Part shown: piece by piece, positions 36,256 through 45,403 of the stretch
Layout: each line of letters begins with the position of its first letter
Numbering within the stretch: position 1 is the stretch's first letter
NCBI RefSeq assembly: GCF_002863565.1
Contig: NZ_PGUW01000002.1
Location: 309,724 to 373,723, forward strand
Direction: 5' to 3'
DNA length: 64,000 nucleotides
From: Bacillus sp. V5-8f
GTDB taxonomy: Bacteria > Bacillota > Bacilli > Bacillales > DSM-1321
The notes under the pieces: generated by a model
The model's database searches: none
The model's input: only the letters and a program-made list of their open reading frames with translations
Told to the model about the DNA's origin: nothing
Made by a program: the position numbers and the translations under genes

Positions 36256-36364
36256 AAAGCATATAGATCATTTCAGCTAGATGTTTGTTGTTAAATTTCT
36301 AATTAAGGAAATGATATAAATGATTCAGTGGTTGATATGATTGTCTACTATGGGAGTGAAAATA

Positions 36365-36997
36365 GTGCAAACGAGCAGCAGGACTAAACTTCATTTATTC
36401 TTATTACTGATTGTTATAGGTTTCTTTATCTGGTCGGCCATTAAGCCTGTGAGGTATTCAAACTGGGCTCTCGAAGTAAGCCCAGCGGTTGTTGGAGTCA
36501 TTATAGCCGTTATTATGTATAAAAAATTCCGCCTAACTACCCTCTCGTACTTCATCATCACAATTTTATCCGTTGTCGTATTCATTGGCGGCCATTATAT
36601 ATATTCCAATGTCCCTATGTTTGATTGGATAAAAGAGCAATTTGATTTAGGGCGCAACTTATATGACCGGTTTGGCCATTTTCTTAAAGGGCTGCTCGCC
36701 ATTGTGATTAGAGAAATACTATTACGAAAAACACCGTTAACGAAAGGCTTCTGGGTAAACATAATTGCCATAAGTATGATTCTTGCGATTGCTATGCTCT
36801 ACGAAATTTCAGAATGGCTATTCTCTTATATTTCACATGGGGGTAGAGTTTCTAAAGACTTTCTAGGGACCCAGGGTGATATTTGGGATACCCAATGGGA
36901 TTCGACACTTACATTGGTTGGATCCATTCTTTCATTGCTTTTTTTTACAAAACTTCACAACCGGCAGTTAAAAAAAGAAGTGAATACAGAGCCTTGA
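36365..36997 (+). CDS. DUF2238 (YjdF-like) integral membrane protein
   Basis: About 211 residues from GTG 36365, chosen for GGAG 9 bases upstream; alternatives are ATG 36350 and TTG 36341. Six or so membrane helices and the family signature FGHFLKG ... EISEWL ... GTQGDIWDTQWDS near the C-terminus. The acidic residues of that motif face the membrane and suggest a catalytic or ion site, but no function is established. It lies between the glycosyltransferase and the YkoS-like gene on the same strand. Confidence 0.85.
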   Translation: MQTSSRTKLHLFLLLIVIGFFIWSAIKPVRYSNWALEVSPAVVGVIIAVIMYKKFRLTTLSYFIITILSVVVFIGGHYIYSNVPMFDWIKEQFDLGRNLYDRFGHFLKGLLAIVIREILLRKTPLTKGFWVNIIAISMILAIAMLYEISEWLFSYISHGGRVSKDFLGTQGDIWDTQWDSTLTLVGSILSLLFFTKLHNRQLKKEVNTEP

Positions 36998-37052
36998 GCC
37001 TTTGTTTACTGATCCGGATGATTTTAATTTTTTTCCATAGGGTGTGTGTGGT

Positions 37053-38726
37053 TTGCGAATTGAAAACGATGAGAAAAGACTAATCATCTTTGCTCTGCTT
37101 ATCATAACCTTATATCTTTCACCGCTATTTATTCTGGGGGAAAATGCACATATCCGTGTACACGATAATTTGGATTCTAATTTGGCCTGGTATAAGGTTC
37201 TAAAAGAAAGCGGTAAAATATTTGGCTCTATTAACTCCTCTATACCTCAAATCATAAGTGGAATCCCGAGGAATACATTCGGCAGTGAGTTTAGTGCAAT
37301 CGTTTGGATCTATGCCCTGTTTCCTACCATGTATGCTTATGCGATTAGTCAGGCAATGACAAGAGTCTTTGCTTTTTTTGGCATGTATTTGCTTCTTAAG
37401 GATCATTTCCTTAAGGAACCACATTGGGTAGGGGTACGTGTTGGAACTTCATTGGCATTTGCCCTGACTCCTTTTTGGCCTTCTGGCATGCTTAGCACTC
37501 TTGGCATGCCGCTCGCTCTGTGGGCATTTTTAAATATCCGGATGGGGAAAAGGCACAGGAGGAATTACCTGGCACTTACCTTGCTGCCGTTATATTCAAG
37601 CATTGTTCTCGGGTTTTTCTTTTTTCTAATTGCTATAGGAATTTTATGGGTAACGGATGTTGCGAGAGGAAAAGGCTGGAATATTAGGTTTTTACTTTCC
37701 ATTGTTTATATGGCGCTGATTTACGGCCTTGTCGAATACCGTCTTGTGTCTTCATTCATTTTCGATCTTGAACCTAACAGCAGGGATGAGTATTTTCATG
37801 CTAAACTGCCGCTTTGGCGGGTAATACGGTTAATTATCCGTAATTTCATCCTGGGACATGTACATGTCATGACAGTCCATGCTCTCGTCATTTTACCGGT
37901 CACCATTTATGCCCTTTATATAATACTTGAAAAAAAACTTTGGAAACAAGAAAGAGTTTACGTGTTCTTGTTCGCGCTGAACGTTATCCTTTCCACTTGG
38001 TATGCCTTTTGGTTTTATGAAGGCTGGTTACCTCTTACGGAGCGATTTCACTTTTTGGATACATTTAATTTCGCCAGGTTTCACTTTTTAAGGCCGATGA
38101 TTATCTATGTCAGTTTCGCCCTTGCATTAAGAATCATCTATATTCATACTGTCTTCACAAAAAGGACTCTGTCGATTTTTATGGCGGCCCAAATTGTTAT
38201 ATTAATGGCCTTCAATGAAGAAATTATTTTTCACAATTCACCAACCGTAAAGGAGTTCTATGCTGAGAGGCTTTTCCAGGACATCAAAGAACATATCGGA
38301 CTGCCTCAAAAGGACTACCGTGTTGTAAGCATCGGCATTCATCCTGCAATTGCACAATATAATGGGTTTTACACACTTGATACATATAATAACTTTTACC
38401 CGTTACGTTATAAACACCAATTCCGCCAGATCATTGAAAAGGAACTGTCTAAAAGTAAAGCGATCCAAATCTATTTTGATGAATGGGGCGGACGGTGCTA
38501 CCTTTTTACTTCAGAGCTTGGAAAAAACTATATGTTGCAAAAAGATACCAAAAAGAGGCTGAGAAAACTGGAACTGAATATATACCAATTTACTGAAATG
38601 GGCGGGAAATATATATTCTCAGCGGTACCGATTGATAATGCAGAGCAGAATCATTTAGTGCTCGATAAATTGTTTACAGATAAAAGTGCTGTGTGGAAAA
38701 TTTATTTATACAAGGTACACCTCTGA
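37053..38726 (+). CDS. YkoS-like (DUF6044) polytopic membrane protein
   Basis: About 557 residues from TTG 37053, behind AGGGTGTG; GTG 37044 is the alternative. Ten or more membrane segments, with the first loop HIRVHDNLDSNLAWYKVLKE after helix 1, the place where GT-C glycosyltransferases keep catalytic acidic residues, and a soluble C-terminal part of about 150 residues (DYRVVSIGIHPAIAQYNGFY, LDTYNNFYPLRYKHQFRQII). This matches B. subtilis YkoS in length and form. A role in adding sugars outside the membrane is inferred. Confidence 0.72.
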   Translation: MRIENDEKRLIIFALLIITLYLSPLFILGENAHIRVHDNLDSNLAWYKVLKESGKIFGSINSSIPQIISGIPRNTFGSEFSAIVWIYALFPTMYAYAISQAMTRVFAFFGMYLLLKDHFLKEPHWVGVRVGTSLAFALTPFWPSGMLSTLGMPLALWAFLNIRMGKRHRRNYLALTLLPLYSSIVLGFFFFLIAIGILWVTDVARGKGWNIRFLLSIVYMALIYGLVEYRLVSSFIFDLEPNSRDEYFHAKLPLWRVIRLIIRNFILGHVHVMTVHALVILPVTIYALYIILEKKLWKQERVYVFLFALNVILSTWYAFWFYEGWLPLTERFHFLDTFNFARFHFLRPMIIYVSFALALRIIYIHTVFTKRTLSIFMAAQIVILMAFNEEIIFHNSPTVKEFYAERLFQDIKEHIGLPQKDYRVVSIGIHPAIAQYNGFYTLDTYNNFYPLRYKHQFRQIIEKELSKSKAIQIYFDEWGGRCYLFTSELGKNYMLQKDTKKRLRKLELNIYQFTEMGGKYIFSAVPIDNAEQNHLVLDKLFTDKSAVWKIYLYKVHL

Positions 38727-38780
38727 ATTTCATTGGTCCATTTCTAAGTTCTACCCTTTCATGATACTCATAATGGTCTT

Positions 38781-38851
38781 GGACAAATGATCAGTGATTT
38801 TGGATAAATAAAGATATTTTCGGCCAGATTTTTAGCTTGATTAGACAAATC
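38781..38851 (+). repeat. Second 21-bp-period GGACAAAT array, four copies
   Basis: GGACAAATG (38781), GGATAAATA (38802), GGCCAGATT (38822) and AGACAAATC (38843) are spaced 21, 20 and 21 bases. They share the motif and period of the array at 24941-25033, with more divergence. Confidence 0.75.
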
Positions 38852-38922
38852 AAAATGAATGTTGGCAATCCTAGTGATTTTTATTCTCAGGGGCAATGAT
38901 TTACTGAGTGAATAAATAGATC

Positions 38923-38950
38923 AAACCCTTACATTGATGTAAGGGTTTTC
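38923..38950 (+). terminator. Intrinsic terminator of the envelope cluster
   Basis: A perfect 12-bp stem, AAACCCTTACAT (38923-38934) with ATGTAAGGGTTT (38937-38948). Confidence 0.82.
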
Positions 38951-39062
38951 ATAACGAAGCTTCGAAATAGATTTTGACAAAGAGATGATAACTAGGTTTA
39001 GAAATATAATCTAACCATTGCAAAAAACATGTGATTAAGCTTTGCCAGTTAGAGTAAAGTGC

Positions 39063-39218
39063 TTATTCTAGCGTACTGTTCCTTAAAAGGTATTGCCTGC
39101 CTTGATCCGTTAAATATTCACAGGGAGAGGAAACGACAGACCAACAATCGGAACAATATCTATTTTCAGTTGTTGTGTATGCTATTTCCTTGGACCTCTT
39201 ACAAATGGAACAAATCAT
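39063..39218 (-). CDS. Small two-CxxC zinc-ribbon-like protein
   Basis: A 51-residue frame starting MICSICKRSKE, with a second pair in RYCSDCWSVV and a short tail, so two CxxC pairs 18 residues apart, as in small zinc ribbons. AAGGAG lies 7 bases before the ATG at 39218. It is too short for usual ORF filters. The function is unknown. Confidence 0.7.
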   Translation of the reverse strand: MICSICKRSKEIAYTTTENRYCSDCWSVVSSPCEYLTDQGRQYLLRNSTLE

Positions 39219-39273
39219 AAGAATTCTCCTTACACTTTTTTATCAGTTTGCCCTAGGAATTACCAATTTATAC

Positions 39274-40224
39274 TTATATATTAAACATGCTCAACGAATA
39301 TTTTTTTGCCATCATCTCCAAGAGTTTTATCCCTGCAATGCTATTCCCCTTCTCGTCCAGGGCAGCGCCGTAAATTCCAATGCCGCATTTTCCGGGTACC
39401 GATCCCATGATTCCCCCTGATACGCCGCTTTTGGCAGGAATCCCTACATTAATGGCAAATTCACCCGAAGCATTATACATTCCACACGTGACCATAAAGG
39501 TTTTGCATATACGGGCGATGTCTTCGGGAATTATTTGCTTATCTGTCAGGACATCTTTTCCATTCATGGCAAAGACACAGCCAATCCTCGCCAAATCCTT
39601 GCAGTCCATCTCGATGGCACATTGTTTAGTATAAAGCTCTATCAAGTCTTCTATCTTTTCGTGAATAACATCCTGCTGCCTTAAGAAGTAGCTCAGGGAA
39701 CGATTTAAGTCCGACGTTTCATACTCAGACCTGGCAACTTCTTCATTAAAGCCGATATCCGGATTTTGTGCCATACCACGCACAAAACGCAAGATTCGTT
39801 CGAAGCGTTCATCTACACTCTTCCCTGAAATCATATGCGTTACCGTTAAAGCCCCTGCATTAATCATCGGATTTAGTGGCTTGGAAGGCCTGTTAGTTTC
39901 CAGCTTTGCGATAGAATTAAAAGGGTCGCCTGTCGGTTCCTTTCCTACATAGGAAAATACATAGTCCTCTCCCTTATCCATTAACGCCATAGCCAATGTC
40001 AGCACCTTGGAAATGCTTTGCAGGGTCAATTTATCGTTCACGTCCCCGGCACAAAAACCCTTTCCGTCCGGATAGGAAATTGCTACAGACAAGTCATCCG
40101 GCTTTGCCTTCTTAAGTGCCGGAATATAATCCGCTACTTTTCCTTGTTTTGTATATTCTTTAGCCTCATCGACTAACTGCTGTAATTCTTTATTCGATCT
40201 GCATTGGCTTACCAAGCCGCTCAC
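39274..40224 (-). CDS. glsA: Glutaminase
   Basis: A 316-residue serine-dependent beta-lactamase-fold glutaminase: [20 protein letters not shown], the catalytic Ser-x-x-Lys in [38 protein letters not shown], and [20 protein letters not shown]. It converts glutamine to glutamate and ammonia. The frame opens at GTG 40224; a TTG three codons in (40215) is better spaced from AAAGGG, so the first residues are uncertain. B. subtilis has ybgJ-glnT and ylaM with transporter or solo contexts; this copy is solo. Confidence 0.95.
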   Translation of the reverse strand: MSGLVSQCRSNKELQQLVDEAKEYTKQGKVADYIPALKKAKPDDLSVAISYPDGKGFCAGDVNDKLTLQSISKVLTLAMALMDKGEDYVFSYVGKEPTGDPFNSIAKLETNRPSKPLNPMINAGALTVTHMISGKSVDERFERILRFVRGMAQNPDIGFNEEVARSEYETSDLNRSLSYFLRQQDVIHEKIEDLIELYTKQCAIEMDCKDLARIGCVFAMNGKDVLTDKQIIPEDIARICKTFMVTCGMYNASGEFAINVGIPAKSGVSGGIMGSVPGKCGIGIYGAALDEKGNSIAGIKLLEMMAKKYSLSMFNI

Positions 40225-40333
40225 CCTTTGTTATCATAGTTTGTACACCAGCGTGTAGCCTGATTATTATTACCATTTCCTAGGCGAGCTAATTACAAAC
40301 GAAGGATAAAAAATATCATAACGAACTTATTGG

Positions 40334-40435
40334 TTAATTCATCGTATAAGTCCATATGATCGTGAAGAGGAACGTAATTGCAACGAGAATAAAAGTATAA
40401 CAATGATTACTGAAGAACTTTTTCACATCAAGCAT
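40334..40435 (-). CDS. 33-residue single-pass membrane peptide
   Basis: ATG 40435 follows AGGAGG at 8 bases. The product starts MLDVKKFFSNHCYT, continues into a hydrophobic span of about 18 residues (FILVAITFLFTIIW) and ends TYTMN. The strong ribosome-binding site and membrane-like composition argue for a real small gene. The function is unknown. Confidence 0.5.
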   Translation of the reverse strand: MLDVKKFFSNHCYTFILVAITFLFTIIWTYTMN

Positions 40436-40491
40436 ATCGGGAGCCTCCTATTGGTTATATTAATAGGTATGTCCACTCCCTCTAAAATATG

Positions 40492-40538
40492 AAAAAAACA
40501 CCATTTTGTTCAAGCCCATGCTGCTTGTGAATGGTGTT
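40492..40538 (-). terminator. Long-stem terminator
   Basis: On the minus strand AACACCATT ... AATGGTGTT with an inner CAAGC/GCTTG stem, followed by TTTTTTT. It ends the transcript of the gene at 40605. Confidence 0.8.
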
Positions 40539-40604
40539 TTTCGCAATCTATTCTTTTGGCAACCTTATCTTTACCCATCTGTTATTCGTGATAAACGTCT
40601 CAGC

Positions 40605-40817
40605 TTATAATTTATCCTCTATTGTGTCAATAATCTCGTCAATGGTATCTGATACATCATTTGTGCGTCTGGCAATCGAAATGCTGAACTCTAGTAATTC
40701 TTTATATGAAGAGACTGGGATCATTGTGTTTGTTTTTTCATATTCATTCAACTGGAGACCAATGTTCTGCAGAATCATTAAAACTTCTTCCATAGACCCT
40801 TTTTCTATCTTATACAT
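40605..40817 (-). CDS. Small hypothetical helical protein
   Basis: A 70-residue acidic, helical protein. The ATG follows AGGGGGAAA, and a long terminator follows the stop at 63 bases. No family recognised, no signal peptide. The clean gene signals make it likely real. Confidence 0.65.
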   Translation of the reverse strand: MYKIEKGSMEEVLMILQNIGLQLNEYEKTNTMIPVSSYKELLEFSISIARRTNDVSDTIDEIIDTIEDKL

Positions 40818-41129
40818 TGTATTTCCCCCTAATAATGTATTACTTATATTTATCGGTTATTTCACCAAATAATGCAATGGAAATTTTTTCTTTTTACCAG
40901 TTTTGAACTTTTTTTCAAAAAATAAGAAAATTATTGTAAAACTACAAGAAATAGTTAATTAGTGTACCTATATGTGGAAAATATTAGTAATAATCCCTCT
41001 TTTTCCGATCATCACTTATTCTTTAAACTTCTAATAATAGTTGATTACTTCAGGAGGAGTATGATCGTTCAGGGTAGTATAATGTGGTTAGAAAAGAAAG
41101 TCCTTCTTTAATTAAATAGTGTTCCATGC

Positions 41130-41160
41130 AAATAGACATAGCTCCTGGCCATGTCTATTT
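41130..41160. terminator. Perfect inverted repeat, probable terminator
   Basis: AAATAGACAT (41130-41139) and ATGTCTATTT (41151-41160), followed by CTCTTTTG on the plus strand. It lies downstream of the minus-strand gene at 41199. Confidence 0.55.
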
Positions 41161-41198
41161 CTCTTTTGAATAGATGCTAAAAGTGTTTTCACTATATC

Positions 41199-41540
41199 CT
41201 ACTCCACTGCGCGCATATCGGTTATTGTATCATCTTGATATTTAATTAATGCTTTTTCCCCAATCTGGAAGTCCAGGTATCTCTCACAATCTAATACAAG
41301 GATCCTGTCATTGCTGAACTTCATCGCACACACAGGCCCATCCCCTTTTGCTTTCACTTGTTCGACCTCTTGCGTTTTTACGCCGGTAACCTTTCCGGAC
41401 CCATCAGCAGCGTAATATTTTTCGATAATTGTTACTTCCTGCTCGATGCTTCCCGAACGCCCCAGCCAAATGAATATTAATACAGCCAAGACTGCAAGTA
41501 AAATGAGCAGTGTTAAGATTTTTGATTTTACGGTAACCAT
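41199..41540 (-). CDS. Hypothetical protein with one N-terminal membrane segment
   Basis: A 113-residue protein: ATG behind AAAGGAGAGG, a hydrophobic span at about residues 7-28, then a soluble outer domain with YYAADGSGKVTGVKTQEVEQ and the pair GPVCAMKF ... LVLDCERYL, whose two cysteines could form a disulfide. I do not recognise the family. Confidence 0.7.
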   Translation of the reverse strand: MVTVKSKILTLLILLAVLAVLIFIWLGRSGSIEQEVTIIEKYYAADGSGKVTGVKTQEVEQVKAKGDGPVCAMKFSNDRILVLDCERYLDFQIGEKALIKYQDDTITDMRAVE

Positions 41541-41783
41541 ATGCCTCTCCTTTATATGTAGTTTTACTATCCGAGTATGTATGTACGGAAAGGATGATAT
41601 ATGACAAACCTTTCACTGTATCACAAATTTCGTACAGTTCAGATTTCCACAAATAAAAATTATAACAATCCCCTGCGTGAACGTGCAAATAACAAGAACG
41701 ATACTAAGACAATCACTAAAATATTCACAATTCGCTCATTGTTTGCTAGTTCTTTTTACACCATATTTTCTTAGGATAAACCT

Positions 41784-41827
41784 AAAAGCCCCGAACAAAG
41801 GACTAGTAGATGCCCAATGATTCGGGG
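41784..41827 (-). terminator. Intrinsic terminator of the iron alcohol dehydrogenase
   Basis: AAAAGCCCCGAA pairs with TTCGGGG-aa-GCTTTTT across a 25-base loop. U-runs exist on both strands. Confidence 0.65.
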
Positions 41828-41853
41828 AAGCTTTTTATACCTTATAATAGTCG

Positions 41854-43035
41854 TTACACAGGCTCTTTGATTTCTCCGTTAAATGCAGCTTTATAGATCC
41901 TTCGGATATCTTCCTGTTCCAGCTTTAAAGGGCTTCTCGCCAATAATCTTGTTTGCTTGGTTGCGTCCTCTGTCAATTTATCTAACGCTTTTTCCGGAAT
42001 GCCGAATTCCCCTAGTGTATTCGGTATACCAACATCCGCTACAAGTCTTTTTAATTCATCCACACATTTTAGGCTGGCATCTTCCTCAGATAAAAAAGCA
42101 GAGTTGCCTCCTAGTGCATTTAAAATATCCCCCATCTTTTTACTACAGCTTTTACGGATGTAGCCCATAACATATGGAAGGAGAACAGCATTCGAATCAC
42201 CATGGGCAATGTGGAATTGCCCACCGAGCGGGTAAGCCAATGCGTGAACACCCGCAACGCCCGCATTAAAGAAGGCAAGTCCTGCGATATAGCTTCCCTG
42301 GCTCATATCGATGCGGGCTTCTTTATCATTACCGTTATGAACCGCCTTACGGATAGAACGGCTAATCAGACGAATCGCCTGAAGCGAAAGGCCTTCGGTG
42401 GTTGGGCTAGCATTCACGGACACAAAAGCTTCTATAGCATGTGTTAAAGCATCGATTCCCGTCGCCGCCGTTACCTTAGGAGGAACAGAAATTGTTAGCT
42501 CCGGATCTACAATGGCTGCGTCAGCTAACAAATAATCATGCGTTACCACATCCTTCGTGCTCTCCAGGGACAGTACAGAAATATTTGTCACTTCCGATCC
42601 AGTTCCAGACGTTGTCGGAATCAATAATTTTGGGAGCCCTTTTTGAGATATCTTTTTGGTTCCGCTTAAATTTAAGTAATCCGCCACTTTTCCGTCATGG
42701 ACAGCCATTACCGCAGCGAGCTTTGCCAAATCAAGCGCACTCCCCCCTCCCAGGCCGACTACTAAATCAATGTCTTTTTGCTTAATAAAGGATGCAAGCT
42801 TCTCCGCAATTTCAATAGGCGGCTCCGGAACCACGTCCGTATACACTTCAACCGCATATCCTTCTTCAATAAGTGGATTTTTCACTTTGTCCACTAGCCC
42901 AATTTCTCCCAGGACCGGATCGGTCACAATTAAAATACGTGAAGCATCATATTTTTTCACTTCCGGAACAAGCTGTTTTAAAGAACCCCACCCTACATGG
43001 CTTAAAGGGTTGAAAACGATTGTATTCATAGGCAT
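41854..43035 (-). CDS. Iron-containing alcohol dehydrogenase
   Basis: 393 residues from ATG 43035, 9 bases after AGGAGG; the frame extends 28 codons upstream into the leader. Motifs: NTIVFNPLSHVGWGSLKQL, DLVVGLGGGSALDLAKLAAV (cofactor), PTTSGTGSEVTNISVLS, GIDALTHAIEAFVS (with metal His), and the last metal residues in HIAHGDSNAVLLPYVM. The length fits the family (about 385). It should interconvert an alcohol and aldehyde with NAD(P)H. The substrate is unknown. A terminator and structured leader precede it. Confidence 0.92.
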   Translation of the reverse strand: MPMNTIVFNPLSHVGWGSLKQLVPEVKKYDASRILIVTDPVLGEIGLVDKVKNPLIEEGYAVEVYTDVVPEPPIEIAEKLASFIKQKDIDLVVGLGGGSALDLAKLAAVMAVHDGKVADYLNLSGTKKISQKGLPKLLIPTTSGTGSEVTNISVLSLESTKDVVTHDYLLADAAIVDPELTISVPPKVTAATGIDALTHAIEAFVSVNASPTTEGLSLQAIRLISRSIRKAVHNGNDKEARIDMSQGSYIAGLAFFNAGVAGVHALAYPLGGQFHIAHGDSNAVLLPYVMGYIRKSCSKKMGDILNALGGNSAFLSEEDASLKCVDELKRLVADVGIPNTLGEFGIPEKALDKLTEDATKQTRLLARSPLKLEQEDIRRIYKAAFNGEIKEPV

Positions 43036-43126
43036 TCCACACTTCCTCCTGTTTTTAATGAAAAAATAACCCTCTATATGAATTCGTTTCGTTTTATAAA
43101 AATCCTGTTTATGTAGCATAAATATG

Positions 43127-43159
43127 AAAAAAGACGCCTGGCAAAATGCCGGCGTCTTT
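43127..43159 (-). terminator. Leader terminator before the iron alcohol dehydrogenase
   Basis: On the minus strand AAAGACGCC-GGC, loop, GCC-a-GGCGTCTTTTTT: a 12-bp stem with one bulge and a full U-run. It sits 92 bases upstream of the alcohol dehydrogenase start and directly after the structured RNA at 43160-43250. Confidence 0.85.
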
Positions 43160-43250
43160 GATGCGTACCTGCGGCGAAGGACCGTTTGGCCACATCCAAA
43201 CGTTTAGCAAAGATGCTTGTCCTTCGGCTTATGCAAGTTAGCTCATCGCT
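43160..43250 (-). promoter_or_regulatory. Unidentified structured RNA leader, riboswitch-like
   Basis: The minus-strand RNA can form a closing stem GATG/CATC (43244-43247 with 43160-43163), a perfect 8-bp stem CGAAGGAC/GTCCTTCG (43219-43226 with 43175-43182), and two hairpins inside it: AGCA-tctt-TGCT (43206-43217) and CGTTTGG-atgtgg-CCAAACG (43183-43202). A strong terminator follows, then the alcohol dehydrogenase. This is the layout of a terminating riboswitch or protein-bound leader. It matches none of the classes whose consensus I know (TPP, SAM, FMN, lysine, glycine, c-di-GMP, guanidine, yybP-ykoY). Confidence 0.55.
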
Positions 43251-43333
43251 ATATGAATATAACATGTAAAGAACAAAAAAACAACCCTTATTCGAATTGT
43301 GCCTTCCCTCCAAATTTTTGTAGTACAAGCGCT

Positions 43334-43365
43334 GGTCAGTGAATAAAATGGTACGAGCACTGACC
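43334..43365 (+). promoter_or_regulatory. Inverted repeat upstream of the LysE-family gene
   Basis: GGTCAGTG (43334-43341) and CACTGACC (43358-43365) are perfect complements 7 bases before the GAGGTG ribosome-binding site. It could be an operator or an mRNA hairpin affecting translation. Confidence 0.45.
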
Positions 43366-43386
43366 TACAAATGAGGTGAACGAGAA

Positions 43387-44013
43387 ATGCACATTTTAAT
43401 TGGTTATATTTTTTTAGGCTTATCCCTGGCAGCCCCGATTGGCCCCATCAATGCAGCACAGCTGGACCGCGGCATTAAAAATGGATTCTGGAATGCCTGG
43501 GTTTTGGGGCTCGGGGCTGCCCTGGCGGATGGGATATATATGATTCTGGTTTATCTCGGTGTTGTCCATTTTCTTGAGACACCTTTTATGAAGACCTTTC
43601 TATGGTTATTTGGATTCTTTGTGCTTACATATACCGGAATTGAGAGCATAGTCAGTGCCGGAAAAATAGCAACAAATGAAAGAAGAAACAAAGAATCCTT
43701 ATTGAAATCCTTTATTTCTGGATTTTTTATGTCGATTTCAAACCCGTTAACGATTTTATTCTGGCTTGGCATATTTGGATCAGTTTTGGCTAACGCCTCT
43801 TCAATATATGATTTTGATCATCTGCTGCTGTTTAGCGGAGCTATTTTTCTCGGCATCTTCATCTGGGATTTTTCAATGGCATTCATGGCAAGTACTGCGA
43901 GAAAGTTCCTAACTCCTACCATCCTAAAAATTATCTCAATAATTTCCGGATTATCGCTTATTGGATTTGGTATCTATTTTGGAATCGAGGCAGTAAAGGT
44001 ATTCCTCGCCTAA
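43387..44013 (+). CDS. LysE/RhtB-family exporter
   Basis: A 208-residue membrane protein with six predicted spans and the family N-terminus GLSLAAPIGPINAAQLDRGI KNG-FWNAW, then GLGAALADGIYMILVYLGV and SNPLTILFWLGIFG. It exports amino acids or similar small metabolites. The ATG follows GAGGTGAACG. It is convergent with the amino-acid permease that follows, so it is a single-gene unit with its own upstream inverted repeat. Confidence 0.9.
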   Translation: MHILIGYIFLGLSLAAPIGPINAAQLDRGIKNGFWNAWVLGLGAALADGIYMILVYLGVVHFLETPFMKTFLWLFGFFVLTYTGIESIVSAGKIATNERRNKESLLKSFISGFFMSISNPLTILFWLGIFGSVLANASSIYDFDHLLLFSGAIFLGIFIWDFSMAFMASTARKFLTPTILKIISIISGLSLIGFGIYFGIEAVKVFLA

Positions 44014-44065
44014 CAAAGATTTTCACCAACTAATACCATCCCTAACACAGGGGAAAGATGGATAG

Positions 44066-45403
44066 CTAGGATTCATTTGTTTTCCATTTCCTCCTCATGA
44101 TCAAAGTAGCAATAGCGATTGCGGCAAGAAAGGCCAATGAAATAAAAAAGCCTGGTCTGCTCGTTTTTTCAAGTAAGGTGCCTGAGATGGCAAGTAAAAT
44201 GAACAAAAGGCCGATCCACCGCTTTATTTTATCCCGCGATTTAAGCTTCATCAGCTTATTAAAGGAAAACAAGATGAACATCCATGTATATAAAAGCATC
44301 AACCCAGCAGCTGTGGTTATATGTTCATATATGCTATCCGGCAAAAGCAGCGACATGAGGATCGATAATGCCAGCCCTCCCGCTGTGACGCCAAGCGAGG
44401 GTACAGATACTTTGAATTTTGTTCTTTTTGAAAAGAATTTTGGGGCATCTCCATTTTCCGAAAGAGTAGCCAGTATGTTGGTTACCGCGAATAAGGAAGC
44501 AACCATGGTGGAAAAGCCTGCAATGATTAGAATTCCGTTAAAAACGTGCGGCACAAAAGCTAGACGGTAATCGCTGAGGGCAATAACAAACGGGCTCTCG
44601 TCTGTATTAAATCTATTCCACGATACTAAGAGAATCGCAAGCCCCACCGATATTACATAAATGATTGCCAATGACATTAACATGATCTTACCGGCTTTTG
44701 GGCCGTCCTTCGGATCCTTAAGTTTTGTGGCCATCAATCCCATGATTTCAATGCCGCCAAACGTGTAAAACGCATAAATCAATGAGGCCCATAGCCCGGT
44801 CATGCCGGAAGGAAATAGCGAGGGATACTCCATCTTAATATCGGGTCTGTTTCCATGATCGCCGAATACTCCGAATAATGCTAACGCAGCGATTACGATA
44901 AACATGAAAATCCCAAGGACTTTGATTACCGCCATCACATTCTCGACTTTTTCGAAGCTTTTCGTTCCCATGAAAATGACCAAAAGGCCAAGTACGGCAT
45001 AAATGGTAGCCATAATCCATAACGGTATGTGCGGAAGCCAAAACCGAGTGAACAAACCAAGAGCGGTCAATTGGCTGCCCATGATAAGAATTTCTGAAGC
45101 CCAATATACCCATCCATTGCTAAAACCGGCCCATCTTCCATAAGCATGCTTCGCATAGGCAAAAAAGGATCCCTTTTCCGGGTGATCTGCCGTCAGCCTA
45201 GCCAACGCATCAAACACTACATATGTAGCAAAGGCGGCAATAAGGAATGCAAACAGTATGGAGGGTCCTGCTTTTTTTATTCCGATTCCTGATCCAAGGA
45301 AAAAACCAGTTCCTATGATACAGCCGACCCCCAGAAGAGACAGCTGCCACCATTTTAATTTCCCTTCAGCAGACCCGCAGGCCTGGTCTTTTTCTGAAGT
45401 CAT
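44066..45403 (-). CDS. APC-family amino-acid permease
   Basis: A 445-residue 12-helix transporter of the APC superfamily: LKWWQLSLLGVGCIIGTGFF with the substrate-binding glycine loop, GPSILFAFLIAAFATYVVFDALARL, GSFFAYAKHAYGRWAGFSNGWVYW, and YAFYTFGGIEIMGLMATKLKDP. It resembles lysine/GABA/YtnA-type permeases; the substrate cannot be fixed. The ATG follows AGGGGGATT. Confidence 0.9.
   Translation of the reverse strand: MTSEKDQACGSAEGKLKWWQLSLLGVGCIIGTGFFLGSGIGIKKAGPSILFAFLIAAFATYVVFDALARLTADHPEKGSFFAYAKHAYGRWAGFSNGWVYWASEILIMGSQLTALGLFTRFWLPHIPLWIMATIYAVLGLLVIFMGTKSFEKVENVMAVIKVLGIFMFIVIAALALFGVFGDHGNRPDIKMEYPSLFPSGMTGLWASLIYAFYTFGGIEIMGLMATKLKDPKDGPKAGKIMLMSLAIIYVISVGLAILLVSWNRFNTDESPFVIALSDYRLAFVPHVFNGILIIAGFSTMVASLFAVTNILATLSENGDAPKFFSKRTKFKVSVPSLGVTAGGLALSILMSLLLPDSIYEHITTAAGLMLLYTWMFILFSFNKLMKLKSRDKIKRWIGLLFILLAISGTLLEKTSRPGFFISLAFLAAIAIATLIMRRKWKTNES

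Noticed and set aside
43160..43250. TPP, SAM, lysine, glycine, c-di-GMP, guanidine or yybP-ykoY riboswitch
   Set aside because: I compared remembered consensus motifs for each class and none is present in order, so I left it unclassified.
44097..44570. A 157-codon plus-strand frame under the amino-acid permease
   Set aside because: Shadow of the minus-strand permease, with no gene signals.
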